From contig MLAV02000001.1 of NCBI GenBank assembly GCA_001870995.2, positions 620,001-684,000 of the forward strand: DNA of 64,000 nt. Reading direction: 5' to 3'. Of the stretch, positions 1 to 8,824 are shown piece after piece. The position numbers were made by a program, and so were the translations under genes. The notes below the pieces were generated by a model. The model saw nothing but the letters and a program-made list of their open reading frames with translations. It searched no databases and was not told the origin of the DNA. The DNA comes from Chitinophaga sp. CB10. Lineage in GTDB: Bacteria > Bacteroidota > Bacteroidia > Chitinophagales > Chitinophagaceae. The first letter of the stretch is position 1. Each line of letters opens with the position of its first letter.

Positions 1-114
1 TTCAACCGCATTGCCGAAACAGACGACATTGCCAATGTAGTGCTGTTCCTCGTGAGCGATGATGCGAAGTGGATCAATGCGCAGAATATAGGCGCAAATG
101 GCGGTATGGCCTGA
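1..114 (+). CDS. SDR-family oxidoreductase, C-terminal 37 residues only
   Basis: The window opens inside a reading frame that stays open for 37 codons and ends with TGA at 112-114. The residues (AETDDIANVVLFLVSD, then INAQNIGANGG near the end) match the C-terminal part of classical short-chain dehydrogenases: the helix preceding the last strand, then the small glycine-rich end that packs near the cofactor. The catalytic and cofactor-binding parts lie outside the window, so substrate and cofactor cannot be judged. A second SDR follows 125 bp downstream on the same strand, so the two may be tandem paralogues. Confidence 0.8.
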   Translation, partial: FNRIAETDDIANVVLFLVSDDAKWINAQNIGANGGMA

Positions 115-239
115 TAAGCTTTCTGATCAACAAGTTTGAACCAGTTATAATTCAAGACGTATGAATCAGGTGAGGCCTGATGTTAAAATTGTAACTCACC
201 TGGTTTCCATTTTTCACCTCTTCATCACCATCTAAACGC

Positions 240-992
240 ATGAACTCCTTACATAACAAAACAGCCTTAATTACAGGTTCCGCCAGGGGCCTCGGTAAAG
301 CCATCGCGGAACGCTACGCCGCCCTCGGCGCCAACATCGTCATCAACTATTCCCGGGATAAAGCCTCTGCGGAGGAAGTAGTATCCAACATCACGGCCAT
401 GGGCGCAAAAGTGATCGCCATCCAGGCGGACGTGAGCAAGGTCTCTGAGATAGAACGCCTCTTCAGCGAAGCCATCCAGGCATTCGGGAAGCTGGACATT
501 GTAGTGGCCAACGCCGGTATTGAAATGGTGGAAACACCCGTGACGGAATTCACGGAAGAGCAGTTCGACCGCCTCTTCAGCATCAACACCAAAGGCGCTT
601 ACTTTACCATGCAGCAGGCGGCCAAACTCGTGCAGGACAAAGGCCGCATCATCTACATCGCTTCCAGCACCACCGCCTTCCCCGTGCCGGGCATGGCAGT
701 GTACGGCGGCAGCAAAACCACGCCCCGCTACCTGGTGGATGTGCTGGCGAAGGAAATCGGGCATAGAGGCGTTACCGTTAATTCTATCATCCCGTTTGCC
801 GTGGATCATTCCGGCATCTTCGCAGAAGAGGGCAGCTACCCGGAACTGCGGCAGTCGCTGATCAGCAGCTGCCCCATGGGGCGGCTCGCAGAGGTGGAGG
901 ATGTGGCTAATATTGCGGAGTTTTTCGCCAGCGAGCTTTCGTCTTTTGTGAACGGGCAGCATTTGCTGGTGAATGGCGGCGCTAACCAATAA
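240..992 (+). CDS. SDR-family NAD(P)-dependent oxidoreductase
   Basis: A complete 250-residue classical short-chain dehydrogenase/reductase of normal family length. The cofactor-binding TGSARGLG motif lies at about residues 12-19, NAG at 91-93, catalytic Ser near 142, and the YxxxK pair at Tyr155/Lys159. The C-terminus LLVNGGANQ is the usual SDR ending. It probably reduces a ketone or oxidises an alcohol with NAD(P); the substrate is unknown. It starts with ATG at 240 and follows the tail of another SDR. Directly downstream (to 1093) lies a second, diverged copy of its own 3' end, a trace of a lost paralogue or of recombination. Confidence 0.93.
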   Translation: MNSLHNKTALITGSARGLGKAIAERYAALGANIVINYSRDKASAEEVVSNITAMGAKVIAIQADVSKVSEIERLFSEAIQAFGKLDIVVANAGIEMVETPVTEFTEEQFDRLFSINTKGAYFTMQQAAKLVQDKGRIIYIASSTTAFPVPGMAVYGGSKTTPRYLVDVLAKEIGHRGVTVNSIIPFAVDHSGIFAEEGSYPELRQSLISSCPMGRLAEVEDVANIAEFFASELSSFVNGQHLLVNGGANQ

Positions 993-1045
993 CCCTGTAG
1001 CAACATCGCTTTCGTATCTGAAGCAGGATAACCGGCCATGGCAGC

Positions 1046-1093
1046 TACTTTAACGGGCAACTTTTGCTAATCAACGGCGGCGCTAACCAATAG
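1046..1093 (+). pseudogene. Residual SDR gene tail (echo of the 240-992 gene end)
   Basis: Read in frame to TAG at 1091-1093 this stretch gives YFNGQLLLINGGANQ and a stop. The upstream gene ends FVNGQHLLVNGGANQ with its stop at 990-992, 101 bp earlier. The codon differences are mostly silent (CAG/CAA, CTG/CTA, AAT/AAC) or conservative (Val/Ile), with one His/Leu. That pattern suggests the end of a once functional paralogous SDR gene and not a recent copy. No start codon or upstream SDR body remains. Confidence 0.7.
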
Positions 1094-1151
1094 GTCCTGC
1101 AACCACCTTAAAAATAACAGCCATTTCCCCCTGGCATAACGCCGTGCGCCT

Positions 1152-1182
1152 CTTGCGGCAAGACCGTCCGTCTTGCCGCAAG
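1152..1182 (+). terminator. Strong hairpin, possible terminator
   Basis: A perfect 13-bp inverted repeat, CTTGCGGCAAGAC (1152-1164) and GTCTTGCCGCAAG (1170-1182), encloses a 5-nt loop. It sits between the SDR tail relic and the promoter of the next hydrolase gene. It lacks a clean T-run (GCGGGTTT follows), so it may be a terminator of the SDR transcript or another structured intergenic element. Confidence 0.45.
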
Positions 1183-1223
1183 GCGGGTTTAAATCTCTCC
1201 CTAAAAAAATAAAAACCAATTAT

Positions 1224-1231
1224 TAGCTTTG
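1224..1231 (+). promoter_or_regulatory. Bacteroidota-type -7 promoter element
   Basis: TAGCTTTG matches the TAnnTTTG -7 consensus of Bacteroidota housekeeping promoters and lies 18 nt before the ATG at 1250. A clear -33 TTG element at the expected spacing is not evident, so this is a moderate call. Confidence 0.45.
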
Positions 1232-1249
1232 CTTATAAAGCTACACGTT

Positions 1250-2176
1250 ATGATCACGCGAAAAATAATTATGCCCATGGCGGCCGCCTGCTTTTGTTTG
1301 CATGCCTACGCCCAGCAGGAGATGCCGCTGTACCCGGATTCGGTTGTCAACAGCCGCAAAGCGTCCAACAACGAAGGAAAAGTAGAACGCGCCGATGGGG
1401 GAATCGGCTACTCCCGCGTCTCCGTACCTACGGTACAGATTTTTAAAGCCCCGGCCGGTAAAGCGAACGGCGCAGCCATGGTAGTATGCCCCGGCGGCGG
1501 CTACTCCGGCCTCGCCTATACGAAAGAGGGTATCAATTTTGCCAAACGCCTCAACGAAATGGGGGTGACGGCAATCGTACTTAAATACCGCATGCCCAAC
1601 GATACCACCATGTGGGACCGCTCCATCGGCCCGCTGCAGGATGCGCAACAGGCCATCCGCCTGGTAAGGCAGCATGCGGCGGAATGGCAAGTGGATGTGA
1701 ACCGGGTCGGACTCATGGGATCCTCTGCCGGCGGGCACCTGGCCTCCACCGCAGGCACGCATTTTAAAAAATCGTATATCCCTAACCGGGAGCAAACCAA
1801 CCTCCGGCCGGACTTCCTGGTGCTGGTGTACCCCGTGATCAGCATGGCGGACAGCATTACCCATCGCGGCTCGCGCAATAACCTTATTGGGAATAATCCG
1901 CCGGCGGAAAAAGTACAGGCATTCAGCAACGAGCTGCAGGTGACGCCTGAAACGCCGCCTACCTTCCTCGTTCACGCCACGGATGATAAAGTGGTAGGGG
2001 TGGAAAACAGCATTTATTTTTACAGCGCGCTTGTACGTAATAAAGTACCGGCGGAACTGCATGTTTACGAACGGGGCGGCCATGGCTTTGGCATGCAAAC
2101 GAGCAACCCGGATGAACACTGGATGGACCGGTTGGAGAATTGGCTGCGTGATAATGGCTGGTTGAAGAAGAAGTAG
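1250..2176 (+). CDS. Secreted alpha/beta hydrolase, esterase/acetyl-xylan-esterase-like
   Basis: A 308-residue protein with a hydrophobic N-terminal signal peptide ending near CLHAYAQQ (about residue 22). The fold is alpha/beta hydrolase: oxyanion-type CPGGGYSG at about 80-87, nucleophile elbow GSSAGG with Ser159, Asp246 in HATDDKV, and His278 in RGGHGFG. This is the arrangement of the BD-FAE/Axe-like carbohydrate esterase group often found in Bacteroidota, so deacetylation of plant polysaccharides is plausible but not shown. I chose the ATG at 1250; an in-frame TTG at 1229 would overlap the promoter element and add no signal-peptide sense. The terminal NGWLKKK is echoed downstream. Confidence 0.88.
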   Translation: MITRKIIMPMAAACFCLHAYAQQEMPLYPDSVVNSRKASNNEGKVERADGGIGYSRVSVPTVQIFKAPAGKANGAAMVVCPGGGYSGLAYTKEGINFAKRLNEMGVTAIVLKYRMPNDTTMWDRSIGPLQDAQQAIRLVRQHAAEWQVDVNRVGLMGSSAGGHLASTAGTHFKKSYIPNREQTNLRPDFLVLVYPVISMADSITHRGSRNNLIGNNPPAEKVQAFSNELQVTPETPPTFLVHATDDKVVGVENSIYFYSALVRNKVPAELHVYERGGHGFGMQTSNPDEHWMDRLENWLRDNGWLKKK

Positions 2177-2188
2177 GAATTCCAACGC

Positions 2189-2206
2189 AATGGTTGGCTG
2201 AAATAA
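2189..2206 (+). pseudogene. Residual gene tail, echo of the hydrolase C-terminus
   Basis: After the real stop (TAG 2174-2176) the same frame continues and reads NGWLK then TAA at 2204-2206, echoing NGWLKKK before the stop. The five shared codons differ at three third/first positions (GGC/GGT, TTG/CTG, AAG/AAA), all synonymous. The element is too short to be a gene. It looks like the end of a former paralogue, or acts as a second in-frame stop. Confidence 0.5.
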
Positions 2207-2311
2207 CAACAGTTGGGGAAACTTGGCGTCCTGTACATCCTAAACAAGGTTTTGTCCGGAACCTCTTATCAGCGCCAATGCACCAGCATTTAAAAACATA
2301 GCACCCACAAA

Positions 2312-2342
2312 AAAAGGTGACCGCTTCACACGGTCACCTTTT
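2312..2342. terminator. Bidirectional rho-independent terminator
   Basis: AAAAGGTGACCG and CGGTCACCTTTT form a perfect 12-bp stem around a 7-nt loop, with A and T tracts on both sides. It lies between the converging hydrolase (+) and SusD (-) genes and can serve both. Confidence 0.85.
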
Positions 2343-2369
2343 CAGTTTTTAGGAGGATATGGGTGATGA

Positions 2370-4118
2370 TTACAGACCATCTTTCCAGTTCGGATTCTGG
2401 GTCAGATTCTTATTCAAATTACGCTCCTGCGTTGGAATAGGATAGAGGTAATCACGGGTCTCGTCAAACTGTTTCGTGATATTCGGGTTCACCACAATCG
2501 GCCCGCCGGCGCTGCCTTTTTCCAGGCTGATCTCCGTGCCGAGCTTCAGGTAGGCCGGGCCTTTCGGGCCGCTGGGCTTCGTGCCTTCATAGATCACTAC
2601 ATCAATGACGCCGTCCTTATCCAGGTCGTACTGGCCTGCGCCAGGGAAGTACATGCCCTTGAACTGCCTGGTCAGCAGCGCGCCTTCCTTCCAGCGGGCC
2701 AGGTCATGCCAGCGGAAGTTTTCCATCACCAGCTCAATCCTGCGCTCCCGGCGGATCTCCAGGATGGCCCCACTAAGGCTTTTGTTCGCATAGCGCGCCG
2801 CTTCATAAGGGTCCGGGTTGGCATTGGCCGCCGCCACATCCAGGGTAGGCATGCCTACGCGGTCGCGCAGCAGCTTGATGGACCGGTCAATGTCGCCCTG
2901 CGTCAGCTGCCCCAGCTCGGCTTTAGCCTCCGCATAGTTTAGCAGCACTTCCGCGTAACGGAAAACAGGCATGTCGTTATCGTTCTTCGTATAGGAGTCA
3001 TGCGTTTCGTCCGTCACATATTTAATCAGCTGGTAGCCGGTAACGGAAGCGCCGAAGTCAGGCACCAGCCGGTTGGTATTGCCGATGCGCGTATAGCCCG
3101 GCGTACGGATCGTTTGCGCCAGGCGCGGATCGCGGCCCTGGCATTCGTCGAAGAACTGCATTTTATCGTAACCCGGCTTGTCCGTAAACCTGCTGCCATC
3201 CTTCATCAGGTAACTGTTCACGAAACTTTTTTCCAGGCCGGGCTGGCCGTAGGAAGCCGTAATCGTATAGTAGTTCGCGTTATGATAGAGTTGCAACGTA
3301 CCGCTGAACCGGCGGGTTAAAATGATTTCATCCGGGTTGGCGTCCTTCGACGTAAACAGCTCCCGGTAAGCGTTTGCCGGCGTGCTGGTATAAATGCGGT
3401 ATGGGCCGCGGGTAATCAGCGTATCGGCTGCCGCAGCGGCCAGCTGCAGGAATTTGTTGGCGTCCGGCAGGTTGAATTCAGGGTGGTATTTGCGGAAAGT
3501 GCCTTCAAACAGGCATATGCGCGACTTCAGCGCCAGCGCCGTCCATTTATTCACCTGCTCCGGGTTTTTGGTGGCGTCCAGGTTGGCGATGGCCGTATCA
3601 ATGTCCGCCAGGATGGAATCCATAATGAGCGTGCGCGGGTCGCGCGGCTTCTGTAATTCCGGATCGTTGGTTTCCATCGGCTTGTTGTACCAGGGCACAT
3701 CGCCGAATTTTTTCACCATCTCATAATAGAACCATGCCCGGAAGAACCGCGCCGCGCCTGCGTATTTGCGGGTGGCGCTGTAAGGTAGCACGCGGTTGTA
3801 GTTGACCATGAAATAGTTGATCTTGCGCAGCTCCGTCCAAGTCCATCCGCCGCCGGTTACCGGCACCTGCCTGCGGCCGGTCAGGAATTCGGAAGTACTG
3901 GACTTCACCACATTGTCCATATCCTCGTTATATACCCCTTCGGCATCGGGCACCATGGAATACATAGAATTGACATATAGTTGCAGGTCTTTTTCTGTTT
4001 TAAAATAATTGTCGGGAGATATTTTTGCGAGCGGGTCGCGGTCCATGAATTTTTTACACGCACCCATGGAGAGGGCCAGCAGCGCCAGTATCGCTATATG
4101 GAAAGTTTTCATTGACAA
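2370..4118 (-). CDS. SusD/RagB-family outer-membrane nutrient-binding lipoprotein
   Basis: A 582-residue protein with a lipoprotein signal peptide whose lipobox ends at Cys20 (ALSMGACKK). The mature N-terminus (DPLAKISPDNYFKTEKDLQ) and the C-terminal section ending in NLNKNLTQNPNW are typical of SusD/RagB proteins, which sit as a lid on their SusC porin on the cell surface and bind glycans or peptides. It begins 16 bp after the SusC stop, so the two are co-transcribed. It is the last gene of the sigma-FecR-SusC-SusD unit; no enzyme or SusE-like gene follows before the terminator. The substrate cannot be read from the sequence. Confidence 0.95.
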   Translation of the reverse strand: MSMKTFHIAILALLALSMGACKKFMDRDPLAKISPDNYFKTEKDLQLYVNSMYSMVPDAEGVYNEDMDNVVKSSTSEFLTGRRQVPVTGGGWTWTELRKINYFMVNYNRVLPYSATRKYAGAARFFRAWFYYEMVKKFGDVPWYNKPMETNDPELQKPRDPRTLIMDSILADIDTAIANLDATKNPEQVNKWTALALKSRICLFEGTFRKYHPEFNLPDANKFLQLAAAAADTLITRGPYRIYTSTPANAYRELFTSKDANPDEIILTRRFSGTLQLYHNANYYTITASYGQPGLEKSFVNSYLMKDGSRFTDKPGYDKMQFFDECQGRDPRLAQTIRTPGYTRIGNTNRLVPDFGASVTGYQLIKYVTDETHDSYTKNDNDMPVFRYAEVLLNYAEAKAELGQLTQGDIDRSIKLLRDRVGMPTLDVAAANANPDPYEAARYANKSLSGAILEIRRERRIELVMENFRWHDLARWKEGALLTRQFKGMYFPGAGQYDLDKDGVIDVVIYEGTKPSGPKGPAYLKLGTEISLEKGSAGGPIVVNPNITKQFDETRDYLYPIPTQERNLNKNLTQNPNWKDGL

Positions 4119-4134
4119 TGCTTTTTTTTTCTGG

Positions 4135-7100
4135 TTAGAACGAAATATCCACGCCTACGGCATAGGTTTTACTGAACGGGTACACGCGACCGTTCGCATC
4201 GGTGCGCACCAGGTTAGGATCGCTGGAAAGCTGCTCCGGGTCCAGGTATTTGCTTTTCAGCTTGGTGAAGGTCAGCAGGTTTTCGCCGCTGAAGTACACG
4301 CGGAAGCGGGTCAGCTTCAGGCGCTGCAGCAGGGCCGCCGGCAGGGAATAACCAAGGATCAGGCTTTTCAGGCGGATGTAGGCGAGGTCCTGCAGGTAAC
4401 GGTCGTTGTTTTCCTTCAGGGAGCCGTTATCATTCAGCGCAATATAGCCGCGGAGGCGGGGGAAGTAGGAGTCCGGGTTGCTTTCGCTCCAAAGCTTTTC
4501 AGGGAAATCCTTCGGAATGAACGACATGTACGGACGGGAAAACGGTCCCCAGAATTTATCCGCGTTATTGCCGGGATACCAGTGCTGGCGGCCTATTCCC
4601 TGGAAGAAGATGCTGAAGTCGAACCCGTTCCAGTCAGCGCCGCCGCGGATGCCAAACGTATAACGCGGCAGGGAGTTGCCGATGATGCGCTGATCGCCGG
4701 GATTGCTCACCGTGTTCTGCCCTTTGTTGATAGCGCCGTTGTTGTCGAGGTCGGCGAATTTCAGATCGCCGGCGCGCAGCTTGCCCCATTCGCCCGGCGC
4801 GGAAAAAATATTGTTGCCTACCTGCGTCTGGTCTACTTTCCAGTCCGCCGCTTCCTTATCGTCCTTGAAATATCCGAGGATGCTGTACCCCCAGATTTCG
4901 CCCAGCTGCTTTCCTACGTAGTAATCGCTCAGGATCTGGTTAGGGTTGTCGAACTTGGTGATCTCTGCTTTGAAATCGCCCATGTTCACGCCGATGTTAT
5001 AGTTCAGCGGCTTGCGGCCTACGGTCACGCTGTTCCGCCAGTCGATATTGATTTCCCAGCCTTTGGAACGTAAGTCCGCCGCATTCATTTTAGGCTCGGT
5101 AGCGCCAAATACTGCCGGCAGCGTCATGCCCTTGGTGAGCATATCCTTGGTATTGCGGATGTACCAGTCGAACGTCACATTCAGCTTATTGCGGAGGAAG
5201 GCCATGTCCACCCCAAAGTTGGTGGAGTTCACCTTTTCCCAGGTGAGGCTGGCGGTGATAGGCGTGGGCAAGCTCACGTACTGGGTGCGTTTGCCGCTGG
5301 TGATATAGCTATTGGTGCCGATGCTCATCAGCGGGATGTAAGGGTAGTAGTTATTCTTCACATCCTGGTTGCCCAGCGCGCCGTAGGATGCGCGCCATTT
5401 CAGGTCCGTGATCACATTTTTCAGCGGCGCGAAGAAGGGTTCTTCTGACATGCGCCAGCCTGCGGAAACGGAAGGGAAGAAGCCGAAGCGGCTGCTGGCC
5501 GGGAACCGGGAGGAGCCATCGTACCGGCCGTTGAACTCTACGAGGTATTTATCCGCGTAGCTGTAGGCGGCGCGGCCAAATGCGCCCAGGAGCGCCAGCT
5601 CTTCGTTATTGCTGTTCACCGTCGCGTCGCCGGAGCCCAGCGCTACTTCGTTCAGGTCTTCGGAAAGAATGTCGTTGCGTTGTGAATACAGCATTTTCAT
5701 GCGCTGCAGTTCCTGGTTTACGCCGGCTGTCAGGGAGATGCTGTGTTTGTTGATATGCTTGTTATAGTTGCCGTACACGTTCACCACGTGGGTGGTCCGG
5801 TTGTTATTTTGCTGCCAGAGGTTATCGTTAAACACGTAGCTGATCACGCCCGGGTAAATGGACCATGGCGCGGCGGTTTGGCGGTGGAAGCTGCTGCCGT
5901 TGGCCACCGTCAGCGTGTAATTGCCGATGACGTTGAAGTCTGGTGAAATTTTGAACGTGGCCGCAACGGTGTTAACCAGTTCCAGCTGTTTGGTGCCGCC
6001 TTTACTTTTACCATGCAGCAGGTCCGCATAAATACCGTCGCCAATGGTGTAGTTGTTCAGCTCCGTCCGGTAGGTGGCCGTACCATCAGGGTTTACCGGC
6101 ACGTAGGAGGGCAGGGCGTGTACGCTGACGGACACGAAGTTGTCGTTCACGCCGGCGCCCGGGTACGTATAGTCGTACGCGTTAACCTGCGTGTTGCTGC
6201 TCAGCACCAGCCAGGGTTTTACTTCCGCTTCCACTTTAGCGCGGAAGTTATAGGAGTTATAGATATCCTGCTGGATGCGCATCATCCCTTTCTTTTGGTA
6301 GGCGCGGCCGGATACCATGTAGTTGATCTTGTCGTTACCGCCGCTGATGTTGAGGCTGTGTTCCATGGAGGGCATCACATCGCGGAACATGGTATGCCAC
6401 CAGTCGGTATTCCCGTAGTACACGTACATGTCTTTTCCTTTACGGTTCTGGATCACGACGGAAGGCAGGGTGGGGTCGGTCTTTCTTTTCAGCAGTTCTT
6501 CATAATCTTCGTCCGTATAACCGGTGTAGGTTTTGCCAAGGGTGATTTTAAACGCTTCATCGTTGAGCATGGCGGCATCATAGCCGCTGGTGATGAAGTC
6601 CGTACGGGTGGTTTGTTTGCTCCAGCTGTAGTTAGTGCCGTAGCTGATCTGCATTTTACCGGCCTTTCCTTTCTTCGTGGTGAGCAGCACTACGCCGAAT
6701 GCGCCGCGCGCGCCGTAGATGGCGGCGGAAGCGGCATCTTTCAGTACGCTGATGGATTCGATGTCCCGGGGGTTAACGGTATTGATATCGCCGGGGATGC
6801 CATCGATGAGGATGAGCGGTCCGCCGCCGGAGATGGAGGTAAACCCGCGGATATTGAGGGTGGCGGTGCTGCCGGGGCGGCCGTCCCCGAAGTTGACGTT
6901 GAGGTTGGGCACCGCGCCTTGCAGCGCCTGGCCAATGTTGGCTACCGGGCGACTCTCAATGACGCTCGCGTCCACCTGGGCAACGGCGCCGGTGAGGTTG
7001 ACCTTCTTCTGTACGCCATAACCAACCACCACCACATCTTTAATTTTTGAGCGGCTGCTCCCGAGGGTGATGGTAAGAAAGTTGCTGCCGGAAACCGGGA

Positions 7101-7641
7101 CCTCTTTGGTGTCGTACCCTACGTAGGATACCACGAGGACGTCGCCCGGTTTGACGGACGCGAGGGCAAAGCCGCCGTCCGCATTGGTGACAACCCCTTT
7201 GCGGGTGCCTTTGACAGCGATGGTCACGCCGAGCAGCGGCTCTTTGCTATCCCCGTCAATTACCTTTCCTTTCAGGCCAAATTCCTGTTCATCTTTTTTA
7301 TATACGATCAGCAAGTCATTTTTTTCGCGGTAGCCAAGGGTGGTGTTGGCCAGCAGGGAGTCGAGCAGGGCCTCCGCCGTACCGTAAGATTCCAGGGACG
7401 TGTAGCGGTAGCTGTTAGTAGCCGATTCGTCAAACACCAGCCGGTAGTGGGTTTGCCGGGCCACCTGTTTCAGCACTTCACTCAGGGTAGCGCTGCCCGT
7501 CTTAAAGGCAACAGTCTTTTTCAGCGATTGCCCTTCCAGGTTTTTTGCCCAGACGGACAAGCTGATAGCTGCCATGCATGATGTCAGGAAACTAAGACGC
7601 ATAAGGTAACGGATTGTAGAATTACTTACTACATTTTTCAT
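4135..7641 (-). CDS. SusC/RagA-family TonB-linked outer-membrane transporter with STN domain
   Basis: An 1168-residue TonB-dependent transporter with an N-terminal signal peptide (to about residue 35). A secretin/TonB short N-terminal (STN) signalling domain follows at about 45-115, then a CarboxypepD_reg-like domain (GKVIDGDSKEPLLGVTIAV), a plug with the SusC signature (NIRGFTSISGGGPLILIDG), and a long beta-barrel ending in the aromatic terminus VGVDISF. The STN domain is the part that contacts a FecR anti-sigma factor, and such a gene lies immediately upstream. It imports ligand captured by the co-encoded SusD, powered by TonB. Length and domain order are normal. Confidence 0.95.
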   Translation of the reverse strand: MKNVVSNSTIRYLMRLSFLTSCMAAISLSVWAKNLEGQSLKKTVAFKTGSATLSEVLKQVARQTHYRLVFDESATNSYRYTSLESYGTAEALLDSLLANTTLGYREKNDLLIVYKKDEQEFGLKGKVIDGDSKEPLLGVTIAVKGTRKGVVTNADGGFALASVKPGDVLVVSYVGYDTKEVPVSGSNFLTITLGSSRSKIKDVVVVGYGVQKKVNLTGAVAQVDASVIESRPVANIGQALQGAVPNLNVNFGDGRPGSTATLNIRGFTSISGGGPLILIDGIPGDINTVNPRDIESISVLKDAASAAIYGARGAFGVVLLTTKKGKAGKMQISYGTNYSWSKQTTRTDFITSGYDAAMLNDEAFKITLGKTYTGYTDEDYEELLKRKTDPTLPSVVIQNRKGKDMYVYYGNTDWWHTMFRDVMPSMEHSLNISGGNDKINYMVSGRAYQKKGMMRIQQDIYNSYNFRAKVEAEVKPWLVLSSNTQVNAYDYTYPGAGVNDNFVSVSVHALPSYVPVNPDGTATYRTELNNYTIGDGIYADLLHGKSKGGTKQLELVNTVAATFKISPDFNVIGNYTLTVANGSSFHRQTAAPWSIYPGVISYVFNDNLWQQNNNRTTHVVNVYGNYNKHINKHSISLTAGVNQELQRMKMLYSQRNDILSEDLNEVALGSGDATVNSNNEELALLGAFGRAAYSYADKYLVEFNGRYDGSSRFPASSRFGFFPSVSAGWRMSEEPFFAPLKNVITDLKWRASYGALGNQDVKNNYYPYIPLMSIGTNSYITSGKRTQYVSLPTPITASLTWEKVNSTNFGVDMAFLRNKLNVTFDWYIRNTKDMLTKGMTLPAVFGATEPKMNAADLRSKGWEINIDWRNSVTVGRKPLNYNIGVNMGDFKAEITKFDNPNQILSDYYVGKQLGEIWGYSILGYFKDDKEAADWKVDQTQVGNNIFSAPGEWGKLRAGDLKFADLDNNGAINKGQNTVSNPGDQRIIGNSLPRYTFGIRGGADWNGFDFSIFFQGIGRQHWYPGNNADKFWGPFSRPYMSFIPKDFPEKLWSESNPDSYFPRLRGYIALNDNGSLKENNDRYLQDLAYIRLKSLILGYSLPAALLQRLKLTRFRVYFSGENLLTFTKLKSKYLDPEQLSSDPNLVRTDANGRVYPFSKTYAVGVDISF

Positions 7642-7767
7642 ACATTTGAAGGGTTTTTATGAAATTTTAAAAACAGGCTGCCATATCCGGTAAGTCGCAT
7701 TACGGATGGATGTGTCAGCATCAAAGGAACCGGTTAAGTTGGCGCTTAACCGGTTTTATTTTATGTG

Positions 7768-8763
7768 TTAATAGATGAAATAAGTGTTGTTACTTTTTTT
7801 ATAGTTTAACTGATGCACCAGGCAGATGGCCTGGAGGATGCTCTCCGCATCGTGGTGACTGTTGAAATCTCCGGAAACCCTGTACTGTTGTGCTTTCGCG
7901 CTCATTAGCCTGATTTGAATCTGATAGCGGTTTTCAAGAGTGGCGGCTACCGTGGCCATGGCGCTTTGGCGAAACACCAGCTCGGCGGCGCACCAGGCGG
8001 TGGAAATACTTGCCGGCTCCCGGAAGAATTGTTGTGAATGGTCGAGGGTATTGATGGCAATACCTTCGTTGGGCGATAGCAGGGCAGCGCGGGCGGATGT
8101 GCTGGAATCTGCTGCTACCTTTACTTTTCCGGTTTTCACTACAATGCTCACTGTATTTTTTTCGTTGTCCATCTTTAGGTTAAAAGAGGTGCCCAGTACG
8201 GTGGTGACGGTCGTGCCGGCCACTACTTTAAAAGGCTTGTCCGGCTGTTGTTTGACAGCTATAAATACTTCTCCATTCTCCAGTATAAGCGTTCTTGTAT
8301 AATCGTTAAAAGTTGTTTCGTATTTGAAGCGCGCGCCTTTGTTCATAATCACGATAGAACTGTCCGGCAGCCGCCTGCGGGTAACGCTGCTGTCGTTACT
8401 AACGGTAACGTATGTACGATAAATCACTTCCGTGTTAAACCGTACCTGTTTTTTAGCGCCCGGGCGCAGGAGCCAGGCGAGGCTGCCGGCGCCGAGTGCG
8501 ATGATAACGATAGCGGCTATACGACCGATGGCGCGCCATATTCCCGGCCGTTTTTCTTCCAGTTCCGGCGGGTTGTAGCCGGCATCCTGGCGGATATGCT
8601 GCAGCATATCTTCGCGGATGTCCTGCAGGTCCCTGGCGGACAGGTGGACGGGCGTTTCTTCTGCCTGGGCAAACCACTCTTCCAGTTGTTTTAACTCTTC
8701 GGGCGTAGCTTCTCCTTTCAGGTACCTGTCGGCGATAATTTTTATTTGCTGGTTGTTCATCAT
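7768..8763 (-). CDS. FecR-family anti-sigma factor
   Basis: A 331-residue inner-membrane regulator. The cytoplasmic N-terminal part (about 1-85) binds the sigma factor. A single membrane segment (IAAIVIIALGAGSLAWLL, about 88-105) is followed by a periplasmic FecR domain (LPDSSIVIMNKG, GEVFIAVKQ, VVAGTTVTTVLGTSFNL) and a C-terminal DUF4974-like domain that meets the STN domain of the transducer SusC. It lies 61 bp downstream of the sigma gene and 126 bp upstream of SusC, the usual order of a trans-envelope signalling unit. Confidence 0.93.
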   Translation of the reverse strand: MMNNQQIKIIADRYLKGEATPEELKQLEEWFAQAEETPVHLSARDLQDIREDMLQHIRQDAGYNPPELEEKRPGIWRAIGRIAAIVIIALGAGSLAWLLRPGAKKQVRFNTEVIYRTYVTVSNDSSVTRRRLPDSSIVIMNKGARFKYETTFNDYTRTLILENGEVFIAVKQQPDKPFKVVAGTTVTTVLGTSFNLKMDNEKNTVSIVVKTGKVKVAADSSTSARAALLSPNEGIAINTLDHSQQFFREPASISTAWCAAELVFRQSAMATVAATLENRYQIQIRLMSAKAQQYRVSGDFNSHHDAESILQAICLVHQLNYKKSNNTYFIY

Positions 8764-8824
8764 TTTAGCGCTGCTACTTAGGTAGCGTCAAAAAATGAAG
8801 GGTAGTACCATCTTCGAATGTTAA

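Noticed and set aside
161..180. Possible echo of the first SDR tail (GGMA-stop versus GEA-stop)
   Set aside because: The match is about 11 of 13 bases, too short to separate from chance.
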